NCBI GenBank assembly: GCA_944474755.1
Contig: OX104118.1
Coordinates: forward strand, 74,913,865 to 74,977,864
Reading direction: 5' to 3'
From: Limnoperna fortunei
Taxonomy: Eukaryota > Mollusca > Bivalvia > Mytilida > Modiolidae
DNA length: 64,000 nt
This document shows, piece after piece, positions 12,001-21,200 of this stretch (position 1 is its first letter; every line of letters begins with the position of its first letter). The notes below the pieces were generated by a model. The model saw nothing but the letters and a program-made list of their open reading frames with translations. It was not told where the DNA came from and did no database searches. The translations under genes and the position numbers were made by a program.

Positions 12001-15000
12001 TACCTGTAAAATTATTTAATTATTTATCTAGATGCCTAAAAAAAGCCCTAGAGATTGAAACAGAAATGGGAATGGAAAATGAAGAATTGATTCTACAGAC
12101 ATTACAGTCTCTCGCTGTATACAATACATTTGCTGGTATGTGATGAAGTTCAATATATAATACCTGTACCTTGAAAAAGACAAAGAAACATTTTATTATT
12201 TTGTTGACAAAGTAAAGAAAAATTTCTTTTGTACAGAACTTGCTATTAAAAACACTAAAAGAGATTATAACTTTTGTATTGCAAAATAAACTGATAATTT
12301 TATAGATTATGAAATCAAGAATATAAAGATGTAAAATGTAATATTATATGAAATCCAGCATGCCCACTCACTTTTTCTTTTGGGTGTACATGTACCCTCT
12401 CCCCCCTATTTTTGAGGAAAGCAGATTAATTTTGGGGCAAAGAAGTACACTTACAAATGTGTACAAGTGTGCTTTATTTATTGGTATAAATCGGTTGTTT
12501 CTGTATGCATTCTGTGCTACAGGTAATTTTGTTTGGATACTTCAGATTTTTGTGGAAATAGTGAACATTAGCTTCCAAGTCTTTGTAAGCTCCTCTTTCT
12601 CATTTGTCAGTGTATGGTCACCCACAAGAATTTCTGTGATTTCCCTTCATTCAGGAATAGTATACAAAGAATCCAAAGCAAAGTGTACTGTAAAAATATC
12701 TGCATTTTGTCATCAAAGATGCCAAGGTTACACAATTTACTGTGATTAATTCCTCACAAATAATATTCATTCAAATTACTGATCAATTTAAGTGTGACGG
12801 AGCCCAAGAAATTTTCATTGCCAAAATTGGAGTGAAATATGACCTCTTCATTACATATGGAATTAAAGTAAAACTTTCTTTGATTGGTTCAATACCCAGG
12901 AAGTATCCAATAAAATTTAATAACCAATTCGGCAAACAGTATCGAACAATATCTTTGGTACTAAATATAAACTGACCAATGGAAACCAGCTTTATTAAAA
13001 TAGTATTGAGAATGTTATTTTTGAAAATATTTTGGGAAATCCCTTTTCAAAAGTGCAGTCCATAGTTCTTTACGTGCACACATGTACCGGGCCTAGAAAT
13101 TATATGTTCACTGAACTTTTTATATGTAAAATATGTTCTGTAGTACGTGAATGGGCATGCTGACATCCACATAATTTATATACTGGATCAATTAAAAATG
13201 AACAGATAAAACCAGCTATTAAGCAAGTTTTAAACTTAAATCTGGGAATATACATATAGGATCTTACATTGGTACGAGTGGATTATCGGATTTCTCCAAT
13301 CGAGATAGTTAAATTTCCATAATTTAACTATCGAGATTGGAGAAATCCGATAATCCAAGAGTACTAATGTAAGATTCTGTTTCTCTAATTTTAAAAAGTA
13401 GTAAATTTTCGAAACGAAGTACAAATTCTCCCAACCCCAATTTTACGTTCATGACTTGAATACGCGGTAAATGTAAGGTATTTTGTTTATGACAGCACGA
13501 GTTCTTATTGTGACGTTATTATTTTTAACCAATCAACTGCTGAGAACAACAAATTCACTAGTGACGAGAACTATATTTTCCACACCGGTCAAGCGGTTGA
13601 AATATTACATCAAAATTAGAGAAAATTAGTTTACAAATTAAGGAAAAAAAGAATTAATCCACAAGTTTTTAATTTAATACTACTCATCCTAAAATCAAAA
13701 TGCTTAAATTAATGATACATACATTAGAAAATCATGATGAAGTAGGTGCATTCTAATAAACACATGTATACTACAGGTGATGATCTAATTTATAAATAAC
13801 TTATAAAAATATAATATGCATTTTATGCAATATTTGTGTTTGGCACATTAATTCCAAAAACCTTATCATGTAAATAATTTGCTTTGTTATACATGAATAT
13901 CATATATTGAAGTTTATTAGGTAATGTACAGTCATAAATATACTTCTTTTAACTAATTTAATGAATAAACATGTTCATTTTATATGTATAAAAAAGAGTA
14001 TCTGTCAAAAAATGTACCGATATATGCATATAATCAAATGGTTGATTTTAGATTAGACTGACCAGACTTATCATACTGATCGTTGATGATTGCTAGATAT
14101 GAAGGATTTATGTTTTGGCTGGATGTATCTATTTGCAATCTGTCACAGATCAGTTATCAGTCTGTTGCATTTACTTGTGAGAGTACTGTATGTGTATAAA
14201 AACAAAATTATTGTACACTTTTTAACTTGTTTTCTTCAGGTTTTCTGGAGGAGGGAGAGATGTACCACATGAAAGTTCTCAAAAAGAGACGTGATTTGTA
14301 TGGTACTGATGAGAATCCAGCGATTGGTGCATGTTTCAATAACATGGGAATACTTTATAGAATGAAGGGAGACTACTCTAAAGCCCTAGAATATTTTCAA
14401 TTAGGTTTCGATATTAAACGAAAAACTAAAGCTACGGACAAATCAATTGTCTTATCTATTAATAATGTAGCAATTACATTATCTGATTTAGGTCAGCACG
14501 ATGATGGCATTAAACTTTTATATGAGGCATTTGACATTATTGACAAATACCCTGGATTCATGACAGACTGTCTGGATCTTACCAATGATACTATTGGACA
14601 AATTTATTTAAAGAAATGTGATTACAATAATGCAATTAAATATTTAAAGCGAGGAATAAAAGGCAGATCTAAATCCTCCCCAACACATATATGCATATTG
14701 GAAGAAAAGATTAGGTTAAGCCAAGCATATGTTGGACTGAAAAACTATAATGAAGTTAAGGCTAGTCTCCAAGACACATTGACACATAAAAATGAATATA
14801 TTAAGGATATGCCTCAGAATATATTCATCTATGAATCTTACAAGACATTAATGGAAGTTTCCAAACATCTCCGAGATCAGGAGGGTATGGAGTGTAACTT
14901 TACACATTGTAAAGCTGAGATTTACAGACTCATTAATTTCTATGAAGATTTAGGTAACCTGACCAAGTCAAACGAAATGGCAGAAAACTTAAAAACTGTA

Positions 15001-15042
15001 GAAAAAATCTACAGAGATTTTATGAGGGGACAAAGAGGATAA
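1..15042 (+). CDS. NB-ARC-TPR STAND NTPase, copy A (5' partial)
   Basis: This is the 3' part of a multi-exon gene that is already inside exon 2 at base 1. Joining 1-50, 2922-3071, 3973-4194, 4852-4964, 10655-10803, 12032-12135 and 14240-15042 gives one open frame of 529 residues plus a stop. Every junction is GT-AG and phases match copy B (1,1,1,0,2,1). The P-loop half lies upstream of the window. What remains is the end of the winged-helix region (with an IHG triplet at the MHD-like position), a helical linker and a C-terminal TPR solenoid. By family knowledge, such proteins are ATP-switched scaffolds that sense a ligand through the TPRs. Introns 2 and 5 are swollen by minisatellites, and intron 5 also by a sense-oriented LINE. 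No exon contains a stop or frameshift, so the copy is probably functional. Its C-terminus is slightly longer than that of copy B. The exons are inferred without transcript evidence. Confidence 0.8.
175..2731. repeat. 29-bp minisatellite in intron 2 of copy A (about 88 units)
   Basis: Near-perfect head-to-tail 29-bp units have the core TAGTGACCTTTGTTAATAG followed by a variable CAATACAAAA / CAATAAATGA / CAATCCATGA segment. Variants are clustered: CACA, AAAA and AATGAC types lie in the first 1.7 kb and CCATGATAGTGGCC types later. Some blocks repeat as higher-order groups; for example 420-780 resembles 790-1140. There are no spacers between units. Antisense open frames across it are periodic artefacts. 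Related 29-bp units sit in intron 2 of copies B and C. Confidence 0.95.
2732..2840. repeat. Relic of the 35-bp intron-2 repeat
   Basis: Two degenerate units contain TGGGCTGCCCACTGTATAC and a TGTCCACTGTATACGAG variant. They match the tandem units at 28555-28965 (copy B) and 63865-63970 (copy C), at the same place just upstream of exon 3. Confidence 0.7.
2922..3071 (+). CDS. Copy A exon 3 (end of winged-helix domain)
   Basis: The acceptor is TACTTCAG (to 2921) and the donor GTAATC at 3072; phase 1 to 1. It encodes 50 residues, including RFDIHGILRD, which aligns with the MHD-type motif of NB-ARC winged-helix domains. It is one codon shorter than the B exon near its start (DEDSDETL against DEDCDNETL). 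Confidence 0.85.
3322..3827. mobile_element. Candidate foldback/MITE element in intron 3 of copy A
   Basis: This block is absent from intron 3 of copy B. Its ends form an imperfect inverted pair (GTCTAAGCATACTTTAGGG against the complement of CCCTAAGTATACTTAGG). Inside it, 3586-3648 and 3690-3752 are about 63-bp inverted arms around a 41-base loop. Short CCTAACCC-type runs occur near both ends. There is no coding capacity. The end points are approximate. Confidence 0.5.
3973..4194 (+). CDS. Copy A exon 4 (helical linker)
   Basis: The acceptor is TTTTAAAG and the donor GTAAGT at 4195; 222 nt, phase 1 to 1. It encodes a helical segment (EVRTRYCKMFAEIMKD...TRFVG) nearly identical to copy B exon 4. 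The high conservation against diverged flanking introns supports coding function. Confidence 0.85.
4321..4466. repeat. Foldback repeat in intron 4 of copy A
   Basis: The inverted arms 4321-4364 and 4432-4465 share CTCCATCGAGGGATAACAAA and the flanking ATTAACTACAAAAAA. About 65 bases lie between them. The element is absent from intron 4 of copy B. It is probably a small nonautonomous foldback or MITE copy. Confidence 0.6.
4852..4964 (+). CDS. Copy A exon 5
   Basis: A strong pyrimidine tract with TTTTTTCAG precedes the exon and the donor is GTTAGT at 4965. It is 113 nt, phase 1 to 0, and encodes VHSFAFIEQVLSLTRINK through SVLTNLK. It is highly conserved with 30609-30721. Confidence 0.85.
5103..5258. 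repeat. 75-bp minisatellite, left part (before LINE insertion)
   Basis: These are about two units of the 75-bp repeat (core CATGGTAATCAGTCACCAAT), the first degenerate and the second near consensus. The array stops inside a unit at ACAT, where LINE sequence starts, and resumes at 9195. Confidence 0.85.
5241..5382. repeat. 71-bp direct duplication across the LINE 5' junction
   Basis: Bases 5241-5311 are repeated almost exactly at 5312-5382. Each copy starts with the minisatellite end TATATTATACAAATACA and continues into non-array sequence (TTCGTACATTTTTCG...). Both therefore contain the array/LINE junction. Confidence 0.85.
5256..9194 (+). mobile_element. Non-LTR retrotransposon (LINE), ORF2 intact, in intron 5 of copy A
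   Basis: The insertion splits the 75-bp array. The left flank ends ...ATACAT and the right flank restarts ACATGG, so four bases (ACAT) are shared as a short target duplication or microhomology. The 3' end carries AATAAA at 9167-9172 and a short (TTAG)n tail, typical of LINEs that end in a simple repeat. Only about 230 bases precede the ORF and no ORF1 is present, so the copy is either 5' truncated or from a single-ORF lineage. It lies in the same orientation as the host gene and could supply a premature polyadenylation signal. Confidence 0.9.
5485..9051 (+). CDS. LINE ORF2: APE-type endonuclease and reverse transcriptase
   Basis: This is a 1188-residue uninterrupted frame starting at ATG 5485; an upstream in-frame TTG at 5467 is less likely. 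The N-terminal third is an exonuclease-endonuclease-phosphatase domain with GCWNVHG, LIESK, GGIVVYVK, MGDLNAH, VVDYCIVS and the catalytic SDH triplet (6313-6321). The central RT domain has GNYRGIAI, FVDLKKAFD, GVKQGCILSPLLFN and YADD (7768-7779). The C-terminus carries a CX2C...HX4C zinc-binding pattern (CKSC...HFICEC). By family knowledge it nicks target DNA and primes reverse transcription of its own RNA. No RNase H domain is visible. I place it in the CR1/L2/Jockey-like group but cannot fix the clade. All catalytic motifs are present, so it may be active. Confidence 0.93.
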   Translation: MLKKKVTIGCWNVHGLFYREDGSRFCKLNDRDFCSNIKSDIMCLIESKADQDDVLCLDKYTLLSKKIRPRQGKTIHGGIVVYVKHEIVKGISPLKTDSPDYIWIRLDKSFFSYSSDIYICFVYNPPSQSSYSKSHRNNQTIFEKIEQDMSKYSNLGETVIMGDLNAHISEYDSDYIIDDQNDNFQDFLPATYLADNVLKRRFSLKKDIRTDEYGRNLLDLCVSTRSRILNGRTLGDTIGKPTSHQYNGSSVVDYCIVSNRMLKDVSYFTVNDFTVHSDHCPINLCLSLSYAVFNPKLERTPPKGLKWDSKVEKCYMNLMNSNDKISATNNFKNKILNQDRNGVDEATYDLTNIFNIVTDKIKIELNIPINKKRNAKRRKRKRSNPSFDSECEAMYRILTQMSRSVSKSPCNFEKIKMYYSLKRQFKRLVRKKTRQYKAKILDNLLDMEDKNPKAYWNIINKFKQSEDDGGDQSSNIPSDEWCRYLKNLLNVNIDNELPDETLCDKLNNFNPYLDHEISMQEISKAVKSLKNNKSVGFDCISNEMLKHCDVDLLQCICKLFNLILKSTVFPSSWTESMIKPIFKSGDIRNPGNYRGIAISSCLSKLFVKILCNRLDKFVTENNILHTNQIGFRRNNRSIDHVYTLKSIVDKMFRAKKRLYCCFVDLKKAFDTLRRDYLFLKLYIQGINGNLVNLIKDMYKNVTYSIKLESGLTDPFCSNIGVKQGCILSPLLFNLFMNDSPNRLGSNCEPITIGDTTCNCLMYADDIILISQSQEGLQNCLSTLALYCKEWNLKVNTEKTQAMVFNKTGKLLKNVNLLYDNTPIKTVQEYKYLGLLMRASGSFTNAVDNLKKKALKVIFLIKRKFQSHRNNSQLMLKLFDSCVKPVLIYGSELWGPYILNLDKKLTSDKNNALEDSFLSFIPEKIHIGFCKFVLGVNKYASNIASMAELGRYPISISVILQSIKYWLYLFKDSDNNGKLASRTAECIDETCPSSYNKHILELLKTMGFIHVWNNKGTTSEAKLVYALRKKFEERYNKYFFSILSSDDNNKLRTYNTLKKEYKPETYTQLNVPRQHIKLLSKLQISNHNLEIERGRYNKTRPNERLCKSCKANKIEDEFHFICECDLFENSRNLFFKDISEMVFEFRNFNILEKFKYLMNASETDVLIRFFSFLEDCMNTRNSSEGVARS
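9195..9846. repeat. 75-bp minisatellite, right part (about 8.7 units)
   Basis: CATGGTAATCAGTCACCAAT recurs exactly every 75 bases at 9196, 9271, 9346, 9421, 9496, 9571, 9646, 9721 and 9796. Units differ by only a few bases (AGCCAGA/AGACAGA, ATATTA/ATGTTA). A two-type alternation across 9346-9846 suggests recent block duplication. Confidence 0.95.
9926..10229. repeat. Tandem duplication of about 155 bp
   Basis: Bases 9926-10080 and 10081-10229 both start TATCAGACAGATACTAAG and run through GGTAACCGGACAGGTGAC to CACTTACATGTATAA. The second copy has a 6-base deletion. The unit shares GGTAATCAG motifs with the adjacent 75-bp array and may be its diverged ancestor. Confidence 0.85.
10655..10803 (+). 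CDS. Copy A exon 6 (first TPR-like helices)
   Basis: The acceptor is TTTTCAAAG and the donor GTATAC at 10804; 149 nt, phase 0 to 2. It encodes GNFIDGEKSYQFAI and ARAHQGLGWNLGSQGKSLAA, a recognisable TPR helix pair. It lies 5.7 kb from exon 5 because a minisatellite and a LINE occupy the intron. Confidence 0.85.
10960..11147 (+). mobile_element. SINE fragment (tail half)
   Basis: This is a 5'-truncated copy of the SINE seen in full at 31967-32213. It shares AAGGATTGTCAGTTTTCCTA, the CCCAATAAA segment, CCTGAAAGTGGTGTTAAAC and the CAAACAAACAAA tail. It sits in intron 6 of copy A. Confidence 0.75.
11600..11810 (-). mobile_element. SINE fragment, minus strand
   Basis: Read on the minus strand it carries the same diverged body as the other copies. 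The complement of GGAAGCCAGAGTACATGTAC, a GATTGAAGTCAAGCACAC segment and a B-box-like region near 11765-11800 are visible. It is strongly diverged and has no clear tail. Confidence 0.5.
12032..12135 (+). CDS. Copy A exon 7
   Basis: The acceptor is TTATCTAG and the donor GTATGT at 12136; 104 nt, phase 2 to 1. It encodes RCLKKALEIETEMGMENEE and LQSLAVYNTFAG, completing one TPR and starting the next. It matches 33208-33311. Confidence 0.85.
13261..13375. repeat. Foldback repeat in intron 7 of copy A
   Basis: There are about 55-bp inverted arms (13261-13315 and 13321-13375) around a 5-base loop, including GGATTATCGGATTTCTCCAA. The RNA would form a long hairpin. It is absent from intron 7 of copy B. 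It is probably a MITE-like insertion. Confidence 0.75.
14240..15042 (+). CDS. Copy A exon 8 (terminal, TPR array)
   Basis: The acceptor is TTTTCTTCAG and the stop is TAA at 15040. It encodes about 267 residues holding four TPR-like pairs: FNNMGILYRMKGDYSKALEY, INNVAITLSDLGQHDDGIKL, DTIGQIYLKKCDYNNAIKYL and LSQAYVGLKNYNEVKASL. A mixed helical tail follows. By eye about 80% of residues are shared with copy B exon 8. Confidence 0.88.
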
Positions 15043-15191
15043 GCATTGTCACTTTTAACTTGATCTGGAGGTCAACGTTGATCTGGAGGTCAACGTCAAA
15101 TTGAATTTTTTTTGCTTAGTTACACAACTGTGCTTAAGATAGGACATGCAAATTAACTTTCAGAGACCTTAAATATTTATCAATTAGTTTT

Positions 15192-15415
15192 TTTTTTTTG
15201 TTTGTTTAACACCGTTTCACCAATTTTTCAGCTGTATCATGGCATCAAGTTTTTTATCATGGGAGAAAGCCGGAATACCTATAGAAAACCCAGACATCCA
15301 GTAGGAAAACTGGAAATACTTGTAAGTTAAGATTGAAATCGAGTACACCCACTCACAGTGAGACTCGAACCGGCAACCTCAGTGTTGACAGATAATGTGA
15401 TCTATATTATACATA
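15192..15415 (-). mobile_element. SINE, minus strand
   Basis: Read on the minus strand it ends in the TTAAACAAACAAAAAA tail, preceded by the GCTGAAAAATTGGTGAAACGG block. On the plus strand GAGACTCGAACCGGCAACCT is the complement of a tRNA-like B box (GGTTCGAGTC). It is a diverged relative of 31967-32213. Confidence 0.7.
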
Positions 15416-15985
15416 AATTAGAACTTGTCATAATTATAAAAATACTCAGTTGTTAGCCTAAAGAGGCAGACTTTTGTTTTATTTTATCACTTTAACCAGT
15501 TTTTAATGAAAAGTGATAAATTATTGTGATGTTGTGTATTAGTGAAAATATAACATGTTAAACTCACTTGGTCCAATCGAACTATTGTCATCACTATGGC
15601 AATATTGTAAACTTTTCCCATATGGCAACATTGTTAACTTTTCCCAAATCTTTTTTTCTGAACGCACTGGGTCAATCAAATCCAACATTGAAATAAATCA
15701 TCCTTAAACTGGTGTCAAATTTATAAATTTGATCCAGTGGCTTACTGTCCAACTAACATAACTGTTACCACTTAACATAGATTATAGTTGTGAACTGAAT
15801 AACTATTTCTATAAAGTTAACAAAAAGAGTTCAGATTCGAATGTAGCATCATTTGGTATTTGAAGTTTTGTTTTGATAAAATATTAGAATAGTTCTGTAA
15901 TATTTAAACATTTGCATATGTTATGCAAAAAAGGATTATTTTTATTTGATTTAAGCAATATGTATGTGAAGACTTTATGTACATA

Positions 15986-16208
15986 TTATATGGTATAATC
16001 TGTTCAGAAATTTGAAATATTCCTTATAATTAAATTTTAACTATAAATCTTATCAATTTTTGCGGTAAAAACGTCGATGACCTCGTGTAACTATTTGAAT
16101 TTTAACGGAGTTAGAATAGGTCATAGGTCACGCAAGTTATTTCTTATAATATGGGTTGCCCGATTTGAATTGACCAATCAGATTTCAGCTTACAAAGCAA
16201 ATTAAATT
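15986..16208. repeat. Direct repeat, copy 1 of about 220 bp
   Basis: It runs from ATAATCTGTTCAGAAATTTG to CAGCTTACAAAGCAAATTAA and is repeated with few differences at 17330-17546. It lacks the palindromic left extension of copy 2. Confidence 0.85.
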
Positions 16209-17205
16209 ATATTTCTATATATGGCCAAAAAAAATTTCAGCAGAGTTAAAGTTTGAACTGTGGCTTTATCATAGGGAATTTTTTAACATATAATAAATCT
16301 AAGTGTGTGCCTAATTCTAATTTTTATCATGTCCTAAATTATTTATATTCAAGGCCACTATAACAGATGGGGAATGTATATATCAACAGAAACTGGATCA
16401 ATAGTTCACCTTGAGCATGTGAGCCCATAAACCTTTGTTCACTTGTTTTGGTTAAGTTGCTCATTTAACAGTTAGTATTAAATATTTGTTTTTGAATCTC
16501 TGTCATTTATTTGTTGTAGTAGTTCTGATATTATTGTTAACAGTATAATTTTTAATTTATTTCACAGCTTTGATGTTGAATTTTGTACATCACTTGTTTG
16601 CATTTTTCCCCACATATTTATGTTATTGTGTTCTACACAGTTGTGTGCTCCAAATATTTGCATACTTTTATCTCATTTTGTATTTATACATGAACAATAT
16701 CTTTATGATTTTTGGTGACTCTCATTGTTATTATTGATTTTCTAAGTGTAATAACCATGATTATGTTGAAAGGTTGAGGTTGCTTTCAAATTTAACATTC
16801 TTCAATTAGCACACATATTATTGCTTAAAACTTGCAGGGATTTCTAAAAACAAACTTATGTCAAATAATATCATAAACTTAAATTTGAGGTTCTTCTCAA
16901 TCTAATAGCATAAACATTAAATTTCTCATTTTCTTATTTTCACTGAAACTCAAACAAGTATTTTTCTACAGATAAGGGCAAGAGGTCACACCAAGAGCTA
17001 CTATTCTGCTGACTGTAAATTCAGTGTCAAAAATGTAATATATTCCTATCCGCATTTAATGGGTCAATTCCTTGTCAGTGAATACGTCATTTTCTATTGC
17101 CATGAATATTGTCTTAAATCCATGAACACATTTTCTTTCATTTAAATTTTATCACATGGGCTGCAGGTATCCTTTGTTAGTTTGTGAAAAAATGTTCAAT
17201 ATATT

Positions 17206-17360
17206 TAAGGAATACTTCAAATTTCTGAACAGATTATACGATATAATATGGTTTGGGTCTGTTTACGCCTAATAAACCGCGAAGCGGTTTATGAATGGTG
17301 TAAACAGACCCAAACCATATTATATCGTATAATCTGTTCAGAAATTTGAAATATTCCTTA
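17206..17360. repeat. Long palindrome (about 75-bp arms)
   Basis: The arms 17206-17280 and 17284-17360 pair almost fully (TTCTGAACAGATTATACGAT, ATGGTTTGGGTCTGTTTAC and complements), ending in a tight AAACCGC-GAA-GCGGTTT centre. The right arm continues into the second direct-repeat copy. Confidence 0.9.
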
Positions 17361-17546
17361 TAATTTAATTTTAACTATAAATCTTATCAATTTTTGCGGT
17401 AAAAACGTCGATGACGTCGTGGAACTATTTGAATTTTAACGGCGTTAGAATAGGTCATAGGTCACGCAAGTTATTTCTTATAATATGGGTTGCCCGATTT
17501 GAATTGACCAATCAGATTTCAGCTTACAAAGCAAATTAAATTATTG
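17330..17546. repeat. Direct repeat, copy 2 of about 220 bp
   Basis: It matches 15986-16208 through GCGGTAAAAACGTCGATGAC, GGTCATAGGTCACGCAAG and GGGTTGCCCGATTTG. The two copies are probably one dispersed foldback family, copy 1 having lost the inverted half. Confidence 0.85.
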
Positions 17547-18354
17547 ACTTTTCTTAGCATGATGTTGATTTAATATAGTGTTCAGAAAGAAATGTACAAT
17601 ACCTCTTATACACTGATGTAGTATTTAATTAAACATGGCCGTGAGACTGCTAAATTCGTGCTATTCAGATTATAAAATGATCTCTCCACTAAATTTGTGA
17701 GAATTATCATCGTAAAATTATTTAGTTTATAATAGTAATATACATCTTTAGTTAGCAACCCATGGTTGATTTCATATAGGCCTCTCCCATGTATTGCATA
17801 ATGTGTTATGTATGAATAAAAGAAGTGAAACTGGATGCAACTGAAGATGCATAGATAATTATATGTACATACAAATCATAGGTTTATACCATTTGTTATG
17901 TATATTTTTGGTACTTAACTATATTGGCAAATGACGTTTGTTTTGCTGTGCACCATTATTTAAAATCTGTGATATTTATTATAATTTGTTTTTAACTGAA
18001 TACAGCTGTAAAATAATGTTTTTAGTTGAGAACTGGCGATGTTAAAGTGATTCATTACTAATAAACGATGTATTGAGCCGAATCCTTGCCGTTTGATTAA
18101 TAGATTTGTTGTTTTCTTTTATTATTATTGTTGCTATATAGTTATACATGCCTTAAGTTAAGTTTTACTTAAAATGATGCTTTAAACGTTATACAACTGA
18201 GATTTTTTTTATAATACTTATGTTTATATAATATTATTGTTCATGATTTATATTATATTATTGCACATAAAGTGTTCCTTATGTTTATTTTATTGACAGT
18301 TTGTAATGCCTATTTGTATCGGTGCATATTAAAATTAGTTTTCTTTGTCAACTT

Positions 18355-18480
18355 TCTTCCTCCTGGATTTACCTTTTCCTGGTTATGACAACGAATAAAA
18401 CTACAAGTGTCTAATTATAGGCATGTTCGACATACTTGTGCCTACCCGGGTTTATTGAGTTCAGGATGCTCCCTGATTAT
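18355..18480 (+). mobile_element. RT-element 3' fragment
   Basis: It contains TTTTCCTGGTTATGACAACG and AAGTGTCTAATTATAGGC, which recur in diverged form at 44530-44580 and 46350-46420. The intact relative at 44215 starts in recognisable RT-element coding sequence, so this is the 3' end of the same family. It has no coding value. Confidence 0.5.
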
Positions 18481-18494
18481 CTTTTATGTTATAA

Positions 18495-21200
18495 ATAGAT
18501 ATAAAATAGATCAGGGGTAGATAAAGCAACATCAAGGTTAAACTCAATATTTAAAGCAATCTCAAAGAGATCATGTAAAATAATAAAATATAAAAGGACT
18601 AAACTCACAAAAAAGAAAAAAACCATGGTCAGACCAAGTAAAAGATTTAAAAAATACTGTCATAAATTTGGGTAAAAAATTAAAATCAAATCCATTCAAC
18701 TTAGCCATACGAAATGATTACTTTAAAAAAATGTAAAGATCTAAAAAGACTTGTTAAGAAAAAGAAATATCTATACCAGAAAGAGATATATGATAAATTA
18801 TTAAATTGGAAAGAGTCCAATCCTAAACAGTATTGGAATTACTTGAACTCTCTTAGAAAAGAACAACATATACAAAATGATTTATTAACTTCTTTGAATG
18901 CGACAAATGAACAGCTGACAGATCATTTTAAAAATCAAGGTAGTACAGAAATTATTAATGAGAACCTGGCAAATAAAATTAATAGTTATCTTGTTCATCA
19001 AAATAACATCTCAGAAGAAGAAAATGAAATAACTGACCGACCTATTACAATAAGGGAAGTTAAAGAGAATATAAATAAAATGAAACTAGCAAAAAGCCCT
19101 GGACCAGATCAAATATGTAATGAAATTATAAAATACAGTGCATTAGTCACCATCAAAGCTATTGCCAAACTTTTTTAACCTCATTTTAGAAACAGGAAAA
19201 TATCCAATCGAATGGAGAAAATCATTTACTATTCTTATATTTAAATCCGGGGACAATTCAGACCTTAACAATTATAGAGGAATATCCCTTCAAAACAGTT
19301 TAGCTAAACTATTTAGTTCTATATTAAGTTGTAGGCTCAATAAATTTTATGAAGATAAATTTGCACCACAACAATTCGGATTTAAAGCAAATCATAGAAC
19401 AACAGACAGTATATTTATTGTGAAAACTTTAATAACAAAATATCTAACAAAAAATAAACAAAAAATATTTGCATGTTTTGTTGACCTAAGAAAAGCATTT
19501 GACTCATTATGGTATAGTGGACTTTTATATAAATTAAAGACACAACATATTGGCAATAAATTTTATAATATAATTAAAGATATGTATACAAGCAATAAAT
19601 CAGCTATTAAGATTAAAAACCAATTTTCTAATTTTTTTGATATAGTCAGAGGAGTTAAACAAGGAGATAGTCTTAGCCCCTCACTTTTTAACTGTTTTAT
19701 AAATGATATTCACGATATATTCGATCAATCATGTGATCCCTTGATACTAGAAAATACAAATATATCAAGTCTAAGCTATGCTGATGATTTAGTTATATTC
19801 TCAAACTCTCATACTGGGTTACAAAATTGTTTGAATAAAATTGAAAAATATTGCTTTGACTGGCAATTAACAGTCAATATTAAGAAGACAAAAACTATGA
19901 CATTTCAAAATAAGTTTTGTCCAACTCCTCCTTTATATTATAGAAATCAGCCTCTTGCTGAAACTAAAGAATATAACTTCTTGGGAACAACCATTGACTC
20001 TAAAGGAAGCTTTAAAAGATCTAAAGAAGAGTTATCAAAAAAGGACTAAAAGCAATTTTTGCTTTGAAAAAAAGACTTCAAAATTTTCAAAGTCTACCTA
20101 TAAGACTATCCTGTAAACTGTTTGATACCTTAATAAGACCTATATTGTTATATAATAGTGATATTTGGTTTATGGACGATTACTTATCTATTGTTAAGTC
20201 AAAAGAAAGGACATAAAAAAAAATGGAAAATTCTGTGATACCCTCTCCTTAATAGACCGATTTACATATGAAAAAGTACATACAAGATATTGTAAGAATA
20301 TTTTAGGTTTAAGAAAAACAGCTTGCAACATAGCAGCAAAAACAGAACTTGGTAGACTGCCATTAGAATCTTTTATAAAAGCTCAACAATCTTATATTAT
20401 AGTAGATTGAATTCAGTAAAAATAAACCCCTTATTAAAAGAAGCATATAATGTCAATAAAGGTATACACACCGAGGGAATATATACTTGGTATACTATGG
20501 CGCAAAAGTTGTTTATAGAACTAGACCTTGACAGATCAGAATACGAAGATTTTGATGTCCCATTTTTAAAACTTGCAAATAAGTTATAGAAAAAAATTAA
20601 AAATTTAATTTCTGAATATTATATAAATAAAATTAAAACTAAATTAAATAATTTAAATAACGAATCTAAACTTTACTTATTTAGTCAACTGAAAACAAAC
20701 AGACATAAAAATTAAAGACTAGCTAGTAAATGAGAATAGTTTTATATATAGACAAATGATAACAATCTAAGGGTGAGTGACCATACCTTACATATAGAAC
20801 AAGGGAGATATCATAATATTCCCAGATGTCAACGAATATGCTCTAAATGCCAAATTCTTGAAGATGAAAACCATTTTCTTTTACATTGTCAAATTAACAC
20901 TACCAAGAGATATTTTCTTTTCAAAAATTTCAAATATAGACGATATCTTTGCAAATTTAAATGCAGATGAAAAAGTAAAATATATCCTTTGTCCAAAATC
21001 AGAACATTTAACTTATGTTAAGGACTTTTTAAAGCAATCATTTGAAATGCGAAAATAGGGTCCACATCGGTTAAAATGTACTACATTTGTAGTTATATTA
21101 GAAATAATAACTGATGTACTTCGAGTATGTTTGTATTTGTATGCTAATGTTTTTGTTTATAGTGTTATTATGTTGCTTTGACCCATATGGGTGTAATTTG
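18495..21200 (+). pseudogene. Decayed LINE ORF2 (5' truncated reverse transcriptase)
   Basis: This is a broken relative of the 5485-9051 ORF. Homology starts in the linker between endonuclease and RT (WSDQVKDLKN) and continues through NYRGISLQNSLAKLF, FVDLRKAFDSL, GVKQGDSLSPSLFN and SYADDLVIFS (about 19774-19803), then the CX2C...H zinc pattern near 20830-20900. At least three frameshifts interrupt it, near 18635, 19165 and 20040, mostly in A runs, and later stops follow. The endonuclease domain is missing. The 3' end lies near AATAAAAAAG (about 21203) with an AAGAATTTGGT duplication. It separates copies A and B. It is not expected to produce an active enzyme. Confidence 0.88.

Larger units (their letters stand above)
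15043..18354. other. Spacer downstream of copy A
   Basis: I see no coding frame of substance. The stretch holds a SINE fragment, a pair of about 220-bp direct repeats and a large palindrome (listed separately) in otherwise AT-rich single-copy-looking sequence. Parts of 16600-18360 loosely resemble 44800-46330 downstream of copy B (GTGTGCTCCAAA, GAATCCTTGCCGTTT). This suggests the duplicated unit extends beyond exon 8. Confidence 0.5.

Noticed and set aside
12348..12975. Plus-strand ORFs of 133 and 77 codons in intron 7 of copy A
   Set aside because: They lie between exons 7 and 8 in AT-rich sequence, with no recognisable domain and no counterpart in copy B intron 7.
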